DNA of 64,000 bases. Source: CAZKHG01 sp964552655. Lineage in GTDB: Bacteria > Bacteroidota > Bacteroidia > Bacteroidales > Tenuifilaceae. The stretch is taken from the NCBI GenBank assembly GCA_964552655.1, contig CAZKHG010000006.1, positions 44,891-108,890 on the forward strand. Reading direction: 5' to 3'. The translations under genes were made by a program, and so were the position numbers. Shown one piece after another: positions 36,069-44,498 of this stretch (position 1 is its first letter; the number at the start of each line of letters is the position of its first letter). The notes beneath the pieces were generated by a model, which was not told the origin of the DNA, did no database searches, and was given only the letters and a program-made list of their open reading frames with translations.

Positions 36069-37595
36069 ATGGAACAACTAATTGAAATAGTAAAGGAGAT
36101 TTTCAGTTACACCGAAAGTAAACCGCTAATTTTTACGGAGGCCTCGTTCTGGATTTTTTTCACTATTCTCATGTTGGGGTATTCCTTTGTATATAAAGGA
36201 AGGCTGTTAAGGAGTGTTTACCTGTTGCTTTTCAGTTTTTTCTTTTATTACAAATCCAGTGGGTTGTTCTTTGTTCTACTAATTTTCTCGACAATAACAG
36301 ATTATACGCTGGGTTTGCTGATTGCCCGCGGCCAAAGTAAAATTTCAAGAAAACTATTGCTGGCTTGCAGTGTAATCATCAACCTGTTGGTACTCTCTTA
36401 CTTTAAATATGCCTATTTCTTTACCGATACCATTAACCAGCTCCTGGGTACAAATCTTACGGTTGTAAACTACATTTCGCTGTGGACCAACCAGCTGTTT
36501 AATTCAGGTTTTGACACCTCAACCATTCTTCTTCCCGTTGGAATTTCTTTTTACACATTCCAAACCATCAGCTATACCGTTGATGTTTACCGCAAAAAGG
36601 TCGATCCGGTTAAAAATATCATTGATTTTGGGTTTTATGTTTCCTTTTTCCCCCAGCTGGTTGCCGGGCCAATTGTCCGGGCGGCTGAATTTATCCCACA
36701 GCTATACCGGAAGTACAAATTATCTCAAAATGAGCTGGGATATGCTCTCTTCCTAATCCTTAATGGGCTGATTAAGAAGATGTTGATATCTGATTATATC
36801 TCGATTAACTTTGTTGATCGGGTATTTGATAGCCCGTTGAGCTACTCGGGATTTGAGAACCTGATGGCAACATATGGGTATGCCATCCAGATATACTGTG
36901 ACTTTTCAGGATATACTGATATCGCCATAGGCCTGGCTTTAATCCTTGGGTTCAGGCTGCCTATCAACTTTAACTCGCCATACAAGGCTATTAACATTGC
37001 TGATTTCTGGCGTCGCTGGCATATTTCCCTCTCCTCCTGGCTGCGCGATTACCTTTATATTCCGCTTGGCGGAAATAAAAAAGGGAAAGCCAGAACTTAC
37101 CTGAATCTGATGATCACCATGCTGCTTGGCGGCTTGTGGCATGGGGCAAATATTCGGTTTATCATCTGGGGTGGAATACATGGGGCCGGGTTGGCTTTAC
37201 ATAAATTATGGACAACCATTTTCCCGCAGGAGAAAAAAAAGAAACGATGGAAAACCTTCTTTTTTGCATTTTTAACTTTTCAGCTGGTTAACCTGTCCTG
37301 GATATTCTTCAGGGCGGCTGATATGGAAAGGGTCAAACAGATGGTAAATCAGATTACTCATCATTTTGGTTCTGGTTCTCTGCTCCCCATGTTGTATTCC
37401 TACTATCAGGTTTTCTTGCTTATAATCATTGGTTTTGCTGTACACTGGCTTCCGGTAAACCTTAAGGAATGGTACCGGGGAAAGTTTATCAATTTACCCC
37501 TTGTTGTTAAACTTATTTTTACCCTGATAATTGCCTTTATTATTATTCAGATGAAATCATCGGATGTTCAGCCCTTTATCTATTTCAGGTTTTAG
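36069..37595 (+). CDS. MBOAT-family membrane O-acyltransferase (AlgI/PatA-like)
   Basis: A 508-aa polytopic membrane protein with about ten helices. Typical motifs are I-L-L-P-V-G-I-S-F-Y-T-F-Q-T-I-S-Y-T-V-D-V-Y-R, F-P-Q-L-V-A-G-P-I-V-R, D-F-W-R-R-W-H-I-S-L-S-S-W-L-R-D-Y and G-G-L-W-H-G-A-N, whose His is the expected catalytic residue, followed by G-G-I-H-G-A-G. MBOATs of this group move acetyl groups across the membrane, and the SGNH partners transfer them to a polymer such as exopolysaccharide or peptidoglycan. Confidence 0.92.
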   Translation: MEQLIEIVKEIFSYTESKPLIFTEASFWIFFTILMLGYSFVYKGRLLRSVYLLLFSFFFYYKSSGLFFVLLIFSTITDYTLGLLIARGQSKISRKLLLACSVIINLLVLSYFKYAYFFTDTINQLLGTNLTVVNYISLWTNQLFNSGFDTSTILLPVGISFYTFQTISYTVDVYRKKVDPVKNIIDFGFYVSFFPQLVAGPIVRAAEFIPQLYRKYKLSQNELGYALFLILNGLIKKMLISDYISINFVDRVFDSPLSYSGFENLMATYGYAIQIYCDFSGYTDIAIGLALILGFRLPINFNSPYKAINIADFWRRWHISLSSWLRDYLYIPLGGNKKGKARTYLNLMITMLLGGLWHGANIRFIIWGGIHGAGLALHKLWTTIFPQEKKKKRWKTFFFAFLTFQLVNLSWIFFRAADMERVKQMVNQITHHFGSGSLLPMLYSYYQVFLLIIIGFAVHWLPVNLKEWYRGKFINLPLVVKLIFTLIIAFIIIQMKSSDVQPFIYFRF

Positions 37596-37663
37596 AAATA
37601 ATGGGGAAAAAATTGCAGCCGGATAATTTTTTCTATACCTTGCCTCTCCATAATTAGTATGCA

Positions 37664-38248
37664 ATGAAAAATCACAACCGTGTCTTAATTACTAAATACC
37701 AAACCATTACGGGTATTTTAGTGTTAACGATTTTATGTGCCTGTAGTGGGGCTAAAAGATCTCTTAAGATTATTGATCCCGATAAGTTCATATTCATTGA
37801 ATATATTCAAACCAATGAAGGTAAACAGCTCACTGGAAAAGCCCCTCAAGGACCAAGAATTGATGGCCCGGCTTACCATTTCGATAGTGAAAAAATGGAG
37901 CTGAGGGTAAACAGGAAACCAAGTTTTTCAATTGATTCAACCAAAATTATTCTGGGCTCGGGCAAAGTTTTGAGAGGTGTTGCCGGTAGCGGTGTTTCCG
38001 TAAACCTGAATGAGGTTGAGACGCTACCATACACAATGGGAAAATTGAAAATCAGAAAAATAAATAAAACCGGTGTTTATATCAGCCATGATGGCAAGTC
38101 GGTTTTCATAAAAAATGGCGCTGATTGGCAGGATACCATGTCTTATACAGATACACTCACAGAACCCCAACCTGCTGTCGTGGAGTTTAAAACAACCTAT
38201 ACCATCCGGAATTGGGGGTTGATAAGTAAAAAATCTATCACCTTTTAA
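37664..38248 (+). CDS. Putative lipoprotein of unknown function
   Basis: A 194-aa protein with a signal sequence and lipobox-like I-L-C-A-C-S-G near residues 24-30, followed by a beta-rich region with K-I-I-D-P-D-K and a G-S-G-K-V-L-R-G-V-A-G-S-G-V-S-V-N-L loop. No family is recognised. The gene lies 68 nt after the MBOAT gene and 21 nt before the M6 protease, so it probably belongs with the protease. A link to the protease, such as an inhibitor or anchor, is only a guess. Confidence 0.65.
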   Translation: MKNHNRVLITKYQTITGILVLTILCACSGAKRSLKIIDPDKFIFIEYIQTNEGKQLTGKAPQGPRIDGPAYHFDSEKMELRVNRKPSFSIDSTKIILGSGKVLRGVAGSGVSVNLNEVETLPYTMGKLKIRKINKTGVYISHDGKSVFIKNGADWQDTMSYTDTLTEPQPAVVEFKTTYTIRNWGLISKKSITF

Positions 38249-38269
38249 AAAAATTAAATCACTAACATA

Positions 38270-40681
38270 ATGAAACATCTTTACATTAAAAGATTAACCC
38301 GAAGTATTCTGCTTGTTGGAATACTTCTTATCGCAACCCTGATAAATGCTGCGCCAAAATTTAATATTCCTACCACCGTGAAGCAACCAGATGGTTCCAT
38401 CCTGAATTGCTTTGCAAGCGGCGATGAATTCCACAACTGGCTTCACGATGCCAATGGCTATACCATTATACAACACCCGGAAACCGGCTACTATGTATAT
38501 GCAGTTGAGGCAAAAGGTAAACTTATCGCTACTGATTATATTGCCGGAAAATTTGACCCGGCAACAAAAGGGCTTAAGCCTTTCGCCAACATTTCCCCCG
38601 CAGAGATTCAGAAAAAGCGTGAGCAATATAGGGTTCCTAAATCGGGAATTGATATTCACAATGCCAAGGGCTCAGATGTTAAAAATATTCTATATTCCGG
38701 TACAGCAACAGAAATGAATAACATCGTTGTTTTCATCAGGTTTTCGGATGATAATTCTGTGGCCGATAATTATTCATATTACAACGATATTTACAATGCA
38801 TCGACGGCATCTGTAAAAGATTACTATTTGAATGTTACCTACAATCAGTTTACTATTAACTCCAGCTTTTACCCTGCCCCTTCCGGGGGAAACGTGGTAT
38901 GGTACAACGATGCCAACCCCAGAAATTACTATCGCCCTTACAATGCAGCCACAAATACAATAGGGTACGATCCAAATATAGATTACACCAATTCAACCAA
39001 CACCTCGGGCAAAACATACCGGGAACATACACTGCTTAAAAATGCAGTTAATGCCATTGCCAGCTCCGTAACCGGGATAAACATGGATATCAACGGGGAT
39101 AATTATATTGATTGTATCTCCTTTATTGTAGGTGGAACCAACGACACATGGAACGATTTGCTCTGGCCGCACCAATGGAGTTTATGGTCGCAGAATGTTT
39201 ACATAGGTACAAAAAAAGTTGGTGATTACACCTTTCAGTTGCAATACTATAATGCTGCCCGTATTGATTTAGGCACGCTTTGCCACGAGATGTTTCATGT
39301 ACTTGGAGCACCCGATCTCTATCGTTATGACCAAAACGCCACCATTAACCCAATGGGGAGGTGGGACATAATGTGCAATACACTTGATTACCCCCAGCAG
39401 ATGACCAGCTATATGAAGCAAATGTATGGCGGCTGGTTAAGTAATACTTCGGAAATTACAACCACCGGAACCTACACCTTAAACCCACTTGGAACTCCAA
39501 TAGGTACAGGAGTAAAATATGCATTTCGCATTCCTTCTCCATTTACCCATACTGAGTATTTTTGGGTTGAATACCGAAAATTAGAGGGGTATGATGCCGG
39601 GTTACCAGGCCAGGGGCTGCTCGTTTACCGTATCAACTCCAGGCTTGAGGGGAACGGTAATGCCGATGGCCCTCCTGATGAAATTTATGTGTTTAGGTAT
39701 AATGGCACACCAACTGTAAACGCAACCACCTATGACGCTTATTTTAATTCTACCGTAGGCCGAACTCTGATTAATGATTCTTCTAACCCATATTGTTTCC
39801 TTTCGGATGGAAGTGCCGGTGGTCTTAAGTTATCAAACATTGGGGCGGCGGGTACAACAATTTCATTTGATGCCACTATTGATTTTGTACCACTCGTTGT
39901 TCTGAAAAATGATAATGGGGCAAGCAGCAGCATTGGGAATGGAACCATCCCGTTTAGCGTTGCTTCAAGGTTTATGGTTAGCGACCTTACAAACCTTGTT
40001 GGCAGACACATCACCAAGGTTGATTATTTTATCAATAGTGGCAGCGGAACAAATGTTACCATTAAGATTTGGGAGGTTAATGCTGGTGCTTACCCGACTA
40101 CACCTGTTTACCAAAAAAGCATTTCTTCGGAAATAGTGTTTGATCAACTTTCAACCCATTCTCTTTCTCAGTCCGTTGAGATAAAAGCAAACAAAGAGTA
40201 TTGGATTGGGTATTCAATTGTCCCAACCGGTGGTTACCCGGTGGTAACTGATAAGGGTCCGATGATACTGAATAAAGGGGGCTGGGTTGAAGAAGGCGGT
40301 TCGTGGACACAGCTGAATCAGTACGGAATTAACAAGAACGTGGTGGTTAGGGCTGTTGTTAGTACAACTTCCGTGGCAGTTCCATCTGAGGAGGAGGATG
40401 CCAAAATCGCTATCCAAAACTACCCAAACCCATGCTCAAACGCCACTACTTTTCGCTTCAGTATAAAGCAACCGGGCAATGTAAGATTAACAATTCATAA
40501 TATCATAGGACAAGAGGTAGGCGTAGTTGCAGATAATCATTTTGGTTCAGGTGATGTTGAAATTCCTTTTAATGCAATAAATCTTTCAAGTGGTGTTTAC
40601 TTTTACACTTTTAAATACCAGGAAGATGGAATTGGTGAAACACCAATAATGAAAACCGAAAAATTATTAATATTAAAATAG
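38270..40681 (+). CDS. Secreted M6-family metalloprotease with T9SS type A sorting domain
   Basis: An 803-aa exported protein: signal peptide at residues 1-27, an N-terminal region like M6 (immune-inhibitor-A-type) peptidases, and the zinc motif H-E-M-F-H at residues 339-343 followed by L-G-A-P-D-L-Y. A beta-domain follows at about 530-700. Residues about 720-803 are a type A T9SS C-terminal sorting domain, shown by N-Y-P-N-P-C-S-N-A-T-T, L-T-I-H-N-I-I-G-Q-E-V and L-S-S-G-V-Y-F-Y. The protein should be exported by Sec, then secreted and cleaved by T9SS. It is followed by a 13-bp terminator hairpin. It is the only T9SS client visible in the window. Confidence 0.92.
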   Translation: MKHLYIKRLTRSILLVGILLIATLINAAPKFNIPTTVKQPDGSILNCFASGDEFHNWLHDANGYTIIQHPETGYYVYAVEAKGKLIATDYIAGKFDPATKGLKPFANISPAEIQKKREQYRVPKSGIDIHNAKGSDVKNILYSGTATEMNNIVVFIRFSDDNSVADNYSYYNDIYNASTASVKDYYLNVTYNQFTINSSFYPAPSGGNVVWYNDANPRNYYRPYNAATNTIGYDPNIDYTNSTNTSGKTYREHTLLKNAVNAIASSVTGINMDINGDNYIDCISFIVGGTNDTWNDLLWPHQWSLWSQNVYIGTKKVGDYTFQLQYYNAARIDLGTLCHEMFHVLGAPDLYRYDQNATINPMGRWDIMCNTLDYPQQMTSYMKQMYGGWLSNTSEITTTGTYTLNPLGTPIGTGVKYAFRIPSPFTHTEYFWVEYRKLEGYDAGLPGQGLLVYRINSRLEGNGNADGPPDEIYVFRYNGTPTVNATTYDAYFNSTVGRTLINDSSNPYCFLSDGSAGGLKLSNIGAAGTTISFDATIDFVPLVVLKNDNGASSSIGNGTIPFSVASRFMVSDLTNLVGRHITKVDYFINSGSGTNVTIKIWEVNAGAYPTTPVYQKSISSEIVFDQLSTHSLSQSVEIKANKEYWIGYSIVPTGGYPVVTDKGPMILNKGGWVEEGGSWTQLNQYGINKNVVVRAVVSTTSVAVPSEEEDAKIAIQNYPNPCSNATTFRFSIKQPGNVRLTIHNIIGQEVGVVADNHFGSGDVEIPFNAINLSSGVYFYTFKYQEDGIGETPIMKTEKLLILK

Positions 40682-40697
40682 ATTTAGGTTTAATCAG

Positions 40698-40735
40698 AAC
40701 AATGCTCTGGAAAACCAGAGCATTGTTTATTTTAT
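40698..40735 (+). terminator. Rho-independent terminator after the M6 protease
   Basis: A perfect 13-bp stem (40698-40710 and 40715-40727) around an AAAA loop, followed by TATTTTA. It overlaps the aroK stop region, where the two genes converge. No T run is seen on the minus side. Confidence 0.85.
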
Positions 40736-41239
40736 AGCAGATTGAATTGTTTTTGCAAAAGCAGAAATATCAAGGTTATGTGCCTCAACGGTTATTTTAG
40801 CCTTTTCGTAGTATTTTCTACGCTCATCTAGCACTTTTATAATATAGTCTGTAAGCTCCTCTTTGGTTTTTCCCCAAAGCAACGGCCTGTCGTTTTTTGA
40901 ATTAATCAGGCGTGAAACCAGATCAGCTACATCCATTTTTAGATAGATAGTAAGCCCGGTTTTATTCATGAAGTCCACACTATTGTAAAAGCAGGATGTT
41001 CCACCACCGGATGAAATCACATAATCCCCATCGAAAGCAGCTACCTCGCGCAGTGCATCATTCTCAATCAGCCTGAAATGATCCTCTCCTTTCAGCTCAA
41101 AAATCTGTTTAATCGTTTGGGAATGCTTCTTTTCTATAAAATGATCGAGATCAATAAAATAGTAACCCAACTCTCTGGCCAACTCCTCTCCTGTGGTGGT
41201 CTTTCCGCTGGCCATAAACCCAATCAAATAGATTTTCAT
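40727..41239 (-). CDS. aroK: Shikimate kinase
   Basis: A 170-aa cytoplasmic enzyme that phosphorylates shikimate in aromatic amino-acid synthesis. It shows Walker A G-F-M-A-S-G-K-T-T-T-G near residues 7-17, D-L-D near residue 32, F-R-L-I-E-N-D-A-L-R-E-V (shikimate-binding Arg region), S-S-G-G-G-T-S and R-P-L-L near residue 118. The length is typical. It diverges from the STN-paralogue gene across 207 nt containing a GCCTTTATAAAGGC palindrome, and converges with the protease. Confidence 0.93.
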   Translation of the reverse strand: MKIYLIGFMASGKTTTGEELARELGYYFIDLDHFIEKKHSQTIKQIFELKGEDHFRLIENDALREVAAFDGDYVISSGGGTSCFYNSVDFMNKTGLTIYLKMDVADLVSRLINSKNDRPLLWGKTKEELTDYIIKVLDERRKYYEKAKITVEAHNLDISAFAKTIQSAIK

Positions 41240-41284
41240 TTAGTGCAACTTTAACGTTTCTAAATCCCAATAAAGGTATAAAAA

Positions 41285-41298
41285 GCCTTTATAAAGGC
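41285..41298. promoter_or_regulatory. Perfect 14-bp palindrome in the divergent aroK/STN-paralogue region
   Basis: GCCTTTATAAAGGC is its own reverse complement. It lies 45 nt upstream of the aroK start and about 150 nt upstream of the 41447 gene. A second AT-rich palindrome, CATAATATTATG, is at 41334-41345. Either could be an operator; no bound regulator can be named. Confidence 0.3.
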
Positions 41299-41446
41299 AA
41301 AGCTATTTGACCTCTTTTGCATCACCCTATGTTCATAATATTATGTTAAGATATTAAAGATTGAGTTTCTAAAATAGGGTAATAGGAATCCATCCGGTCA
41401 TATAGTTGAAAACATAAAATTGTTAAACTTTACAAATCAAATAGCC

Positions 41447-42709
41447 ATGAAAACATCAGATTTTTTAACCAGAATGTTCCTTTTCGTTTTGCTGGTCATT
41501 TTTACAGGGAGTGCAAGTGGGCAAAACGAAAGCACATACTATACCATTAGCGGTATTGTAAAAGATTCTAAATCAAAAGATATTCTTGCATTTGCAACAA
41601 TATCCGTTCCCGGATCAAACATAGGCACTGTGACCAACTCCGATGGTGAGTTCACATTGAAGGTTCAAAAGAGCCTGAATGCGAAGGAGTTTGAAATTTC
41701 GCATCTTGGGTATGTAAATAAGAAATTCCCTGCCCTAGAAGGCCAGAGGGAAGATCAGATTTTTTACCTGGATCCTTACTCCATTACACTTAAAGAAGTG
41801 ATTGTGAGGCCGGAAGATCCGCGCCGAATTGTGATGTTGGCCATAAATAAAATTTCCGATAACTATAGCCAAAAACCGAACATGATGACCGGGTTCTACA
41901 GAGAAACCATTCGGCAGCGAAGGGATTATGTTTCAATATCGGAAGCCATAGTAAACATTTACAAAGCACCTTATGGGTTTAACTTCGATAACGATCGGGT
42001 GAAAATATTTAAGGGCAGAAGAAGCGCAAATGTAAAAAAATCGGACACCTTATCAGTTAAACTGCTTGGAGGACCCCATGTTTCCCTTCTGCTTGATATA
42101 GTTAAGAACCCTGAATCTCTTATTTCCCGTGAAAGTGCCGATTTCTACTCATATGAGCTGGTGGACGTTGTAAATATAAATAACGCCACAAACTATGTAA
42201 TTGAATTTAAGCCAATTGTCAACCTTAGCTATCCTTTGTACTATGGAAAACTCTACATCTCGGTTGATAGGTTGGCTTTTACAATGGCCGAATTCAGCCT
42301 GGATATTTCAGACGAAAGCAAGGCCGTACAGTCTTTTGTTAAAAAGAAACCATTGGGTTTAAGGTTTGTTCCTACCGCTACCAAGTATCTGGTTTACTAT
42401 AAAGAGCAGGATGGGTTAAACTATATCAGCTATGTTCGTAACGAAATTAAATTCTCATGCGATTGGAAGCGCAGAATATTCAAAACCAACTACACTATTA
42501 TGTCCGAACTGGCAATCACCGAAAGACGAACAGACAACATTGAAAAGTACACCTTGAGGGAATCGTTTAACCCTTCATCAATACTGGCAGAAAAGGTTCA
42601 GGACTATTTCGATCCGAACTACTGGGGCGAGTACAACACAATTGAACCCGACCAATCTATTGAGAAGGCCATTGAGAAGATGAACAAGCGTTACAAAAGA
42701 ATGCAATAA
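41447..42709 (+). CDS. Carboxypeptidase-regulatory-like-domain secreted protein (paralogue of the STN protein)
   Basis: A 420-aa exported protein: signal peptide (residues 4-26), a CarboxypepD_reg-like domain at about 33-120 (I-S-G-I-V-K-D-S-K-S-K-D then T-N-S-D-G-E-F-T-L and L-D-P-Y-S-I-T-L-K-E-V-I-V-R), then about 290 residues of unknown fold with G-F-Y-R-E-T-I-R and E-A-I-V-N-I-Y-K-A-P-Y. The same layout and similar motifs make up the latter part of the protein at 44491-46071, so the two are paralogues; this copy lacks the STN domain. No TonB-receptor barrel is present. The start is the ATG at 41447; a TTG at 41420 would add 9 residues. It lies 208 nt upstream of the sigma factor gene. Confidence 0.82.
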   Translation: MKTSDFLTRMFLFVLLVIFTGSASGQNESTYYTISGIVKDSKSKDILAFATISVPGSNIGTVTNSDGEFTLKVQKSLNAKEFEISHLGYVNKKFPALEGQREDQIFYLDPYSITLKEVIVRPEDPRRIVMLAINKISDNYSQKPNMMTGFYRETIRQRRDYVSISEAIVNIYKAPYGFNFDNDRVKIFKGRRSANVKKSDTLSVKLLGGPHVSLLLDIVKNPESLISRESADFYSYELVDVVNINNATNYVIEFKPIVNLSYPLYYGKLYISVDRLAFTMAEFSLDISDESKAVQSFVKKKPLGLRFVPTATKYLVYYKEQDGLNYISYVRNEIKFSCDWKRRIFKTNYTIMSELAITERRTDNIEKYTLRESFNPSSILAEKVQDYFDPNYWGEYNTIEPDQSIEKAIEKMNKRYKRMQ

Positions 42710-42767
42710 ACCATCATACAGTCAACGCTATCTCATTAAATCGCATTAAAGTTAGTTAGGGTTGAAC

Positions 42768-42806
42768 AACCCCACATGGCAGCCAGGATCTGTATGTGGG
42801 GTTTAA
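42768..42806 (+). terminator. Possible terminator between the STN paralogue and the sigma gene
   Basis: A perfect 10-bp stem, AACCCCACAT (42768-42777) and ATGTGGGGTT (42794-42803), with a 16-nt loop and only a short T run after it. It may end the upstream transcript and so separate the paralogue from the sigma/FecR/STN operon. Confidence 0.5.
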
Positions 42807-42917
42807 AAGGGGTAAAATCTTCAAAGGTTGTTTTCGAGATAGGTTTTAGTTCCTTGATTTAGTGAGATAGCTTATTAAATTAATCTGTATCTTAGCGAGG
42901 CTTAAAGCATTAGGTTT

Positions 42918-43478
42918 ATGACAATCACAGATTTAACTATACAAAGGAGAATTAAGCAGGACAACATAAAAGAGTTTGAAAAGCTCTTTAAGGATCTTTA
43001 CTCCCCTTTGTGTACTTACGCCTTCAGCATTTTAAAAGATATGGATACGGCCGAAGAGATTGTTCAGGATTTTTTCTACAACTTTTGGAAAAACCGTCAG
43101 TCGCTGAATATTCAAATTTCTTTGAAATCATACATATACCGATCAATAAGAAACAACTCGCTTAAGTATATAGAGCATAAAGTGGTTGTAAAACGTTACG
43201 AACAATCGGTAAAAGATCAGCTGGTTGAGAGCAGCATCAGTTTCTCCGGCGATGAACTGGAGCTGCAGGAGCTGAATGCAGTAATCGAAGAAACTTTTAA
43301 TGAGCTGCCAGAACGATGCCGCCTGATATTTACCCTTAACCGTTTTGACGGGTTAAAATACCAGGAGATTGCAGATAAGCTATCAATATCAATAAAAACC
43401 GTTGAGGCCAACATGGGAAAAGCGCTACAGCTTTTCCGGAAAAATCTGAAACAGTACGATCGACTTGCTTATAAATAA
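42918..43478 (+). CDS. ECF-type RNA polymerase sigma-70 factor
   Basis: A 186-aa ECF sigma factor. Region 2 is F-E-K-L-F-K-D-L-Y-S-P-L-C-T-Y-A then A-E-E-I-V-Q-D-F-F-Y-N-F-W (residues about 18-60). Region 4 is L-P-E-R-C-R-L-I-F-T-L-N-R-F-D-G-L-K-Y-Q-E-I-A with S-I-K-T-V-E-A-N-M (about 128-170). The FecR anti-sigma gene begins 4 nt after the stop, so they are translated together. It should bring RNA polymerase to promoters released by the FecR/STN pair; the target genes cannot be read from the sequence. Confidence 0.93.
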   Translation: MTITDLTIQRRIKQDNIKEFEKLFKDLYSPLCTYAFSILKDMDTAEEIVQDFFYNFWKNRQSLNIQISLKSYIYRSIRNNSLKYIEHKVVVKRYEQSVKDQLVESSISFSGDELELQELNAVIEETFNELPERCRLIFTLNRFDGLKYQEIADKLSISIKTVEANMGKALQLFRKNLKQYDRLAYK

Positions 43479-43481
43479 ACC

Positions 43482-44498
43482 ATGAAGCTGAACAAAAAAA
43501 ATACTGAAAATTTTGAGCTAATAGCCAGATACCTGGCTGGGGAAATGAACGGGAAAGAGCTGGAGAATTTCGAAAAAGAACTTGTTTCGTCCCCTGAAAA
43601 AAGTAACATAATCAATGCGATGAAAAAGAATTGGACACAAATAGGAGAGTATAACGAAAAAAAGGTTGTTGATGCCAATAAAGCCTGGGACAAGCTACAT
43701 GCAAGGTTAAACAACGATAGTCTTATTCCTGCAAATCAAAGGAGCATAGTATTTTCAATGCCAATTTGGCTAAAATATGCTGCATCAATCATGCTTGTTC
43801 TGGTGCTAGGATTTGTTGCCACATTATATCTTACCAAAAATCCTGCTGAAAACCTTGTTAACCTTCAAACCGGGAACGAAGTTAACACCCTGGTTCAAAC
43901 ACTTTCCGACGGCTCAGTTGTTTATGTTGCCAGCAACTCCACCTTTTCGTATCCCCAGCAATTTGGGAACGATCAACGAAAAGTGATGCTTAAGGGTGAA
44001 GCTTTTTTTGATATTGCACAAAACCCAAATAAACCGTTTATTATTGAAACCGAAAAGGTGATTATTGAGGTTCTGGGAACAGCATTTAACGTTAAGACCG
44101 ATGATGTAAACCGGTTTGAGCTTACTGTTGAACGGGGAAAGGTTAGGGTTACCATGAAAGATAATATGGCGCAAAGCGATATTGTACTTCCGGGCGAAAA
44201 GGTAACCTCAAACAATAACCACCTCGAAAAAGTTAATATCGGCAGCTATAAATTCGCATGGCAGCAACAGCGAATCATGTTTAAAGACGAAACCCTGGGA
44301 AATATCATTTCGGTTATCAATAAAAATTACAATTCTAATATAATAATTCAATCGGAAGAGCTGAAAAATAAAAGGTTAACAGTTACGTTCTATAATAACT
44401 CATTGGCTAAGGTTACTGAGCTTATTTGTACATACTTAAACCTGAAATCGGAAATTACCCCCGATTCATCTATAATTATAACCCCAAATAGTGATTAA
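43482..44498 (+). CDS. FecR-family anti-sigma factor
   Basis: A 338-aa anti-sigma factor: a cytoplasmic N-terminus (about residues 1-85), one transmembrane helix at about 92-110, a FecR domain at about 125-220 with L-S-D-G-S-V-V-Y and F-D-I-A-Q-N-P-N-K-P-F-I-I, and a C-terminal DUF4974-like domain with F-K-D-E-T-L-G-N-I-I. It lies between the sigma and STN genes, 3 nt after the former and overlapping the latter by 8 nt. In known Bacteroidota units FecR receives a signal from a TonB receptor's STN domain; here the partner is a barrel-less protein. Confidence 0.92.
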   Translation: MKLNKKNTENFELIARYLAGEMNGKELENFEKELVSSPEKSNIINAMKKNWTQIGEYNEKKVVDANKAWDKLHARLNNDSLIPANQRSIVFSMPIWLKYAASIMLVLVLGFVATLYLTKNPAENLVNLQTGNEVNTLVQTLSDGSVVYVASNSTFSYPQQFGNDQRKVMLKGEAFFDIAQNPNKPFIIETEKVIIEVLGTAFNVKTDDVNRFELTVERGKVRVTMKDNMAQSDIVLPGEKVTSNNNHLEKVNIGSYKFAWQQQRIMFKDETLGNIISVINKNYNSNIIIQSEELKNKRLTVTFYNNSLAKVTELICTYLNLKSEITPDSSIIITPNSD

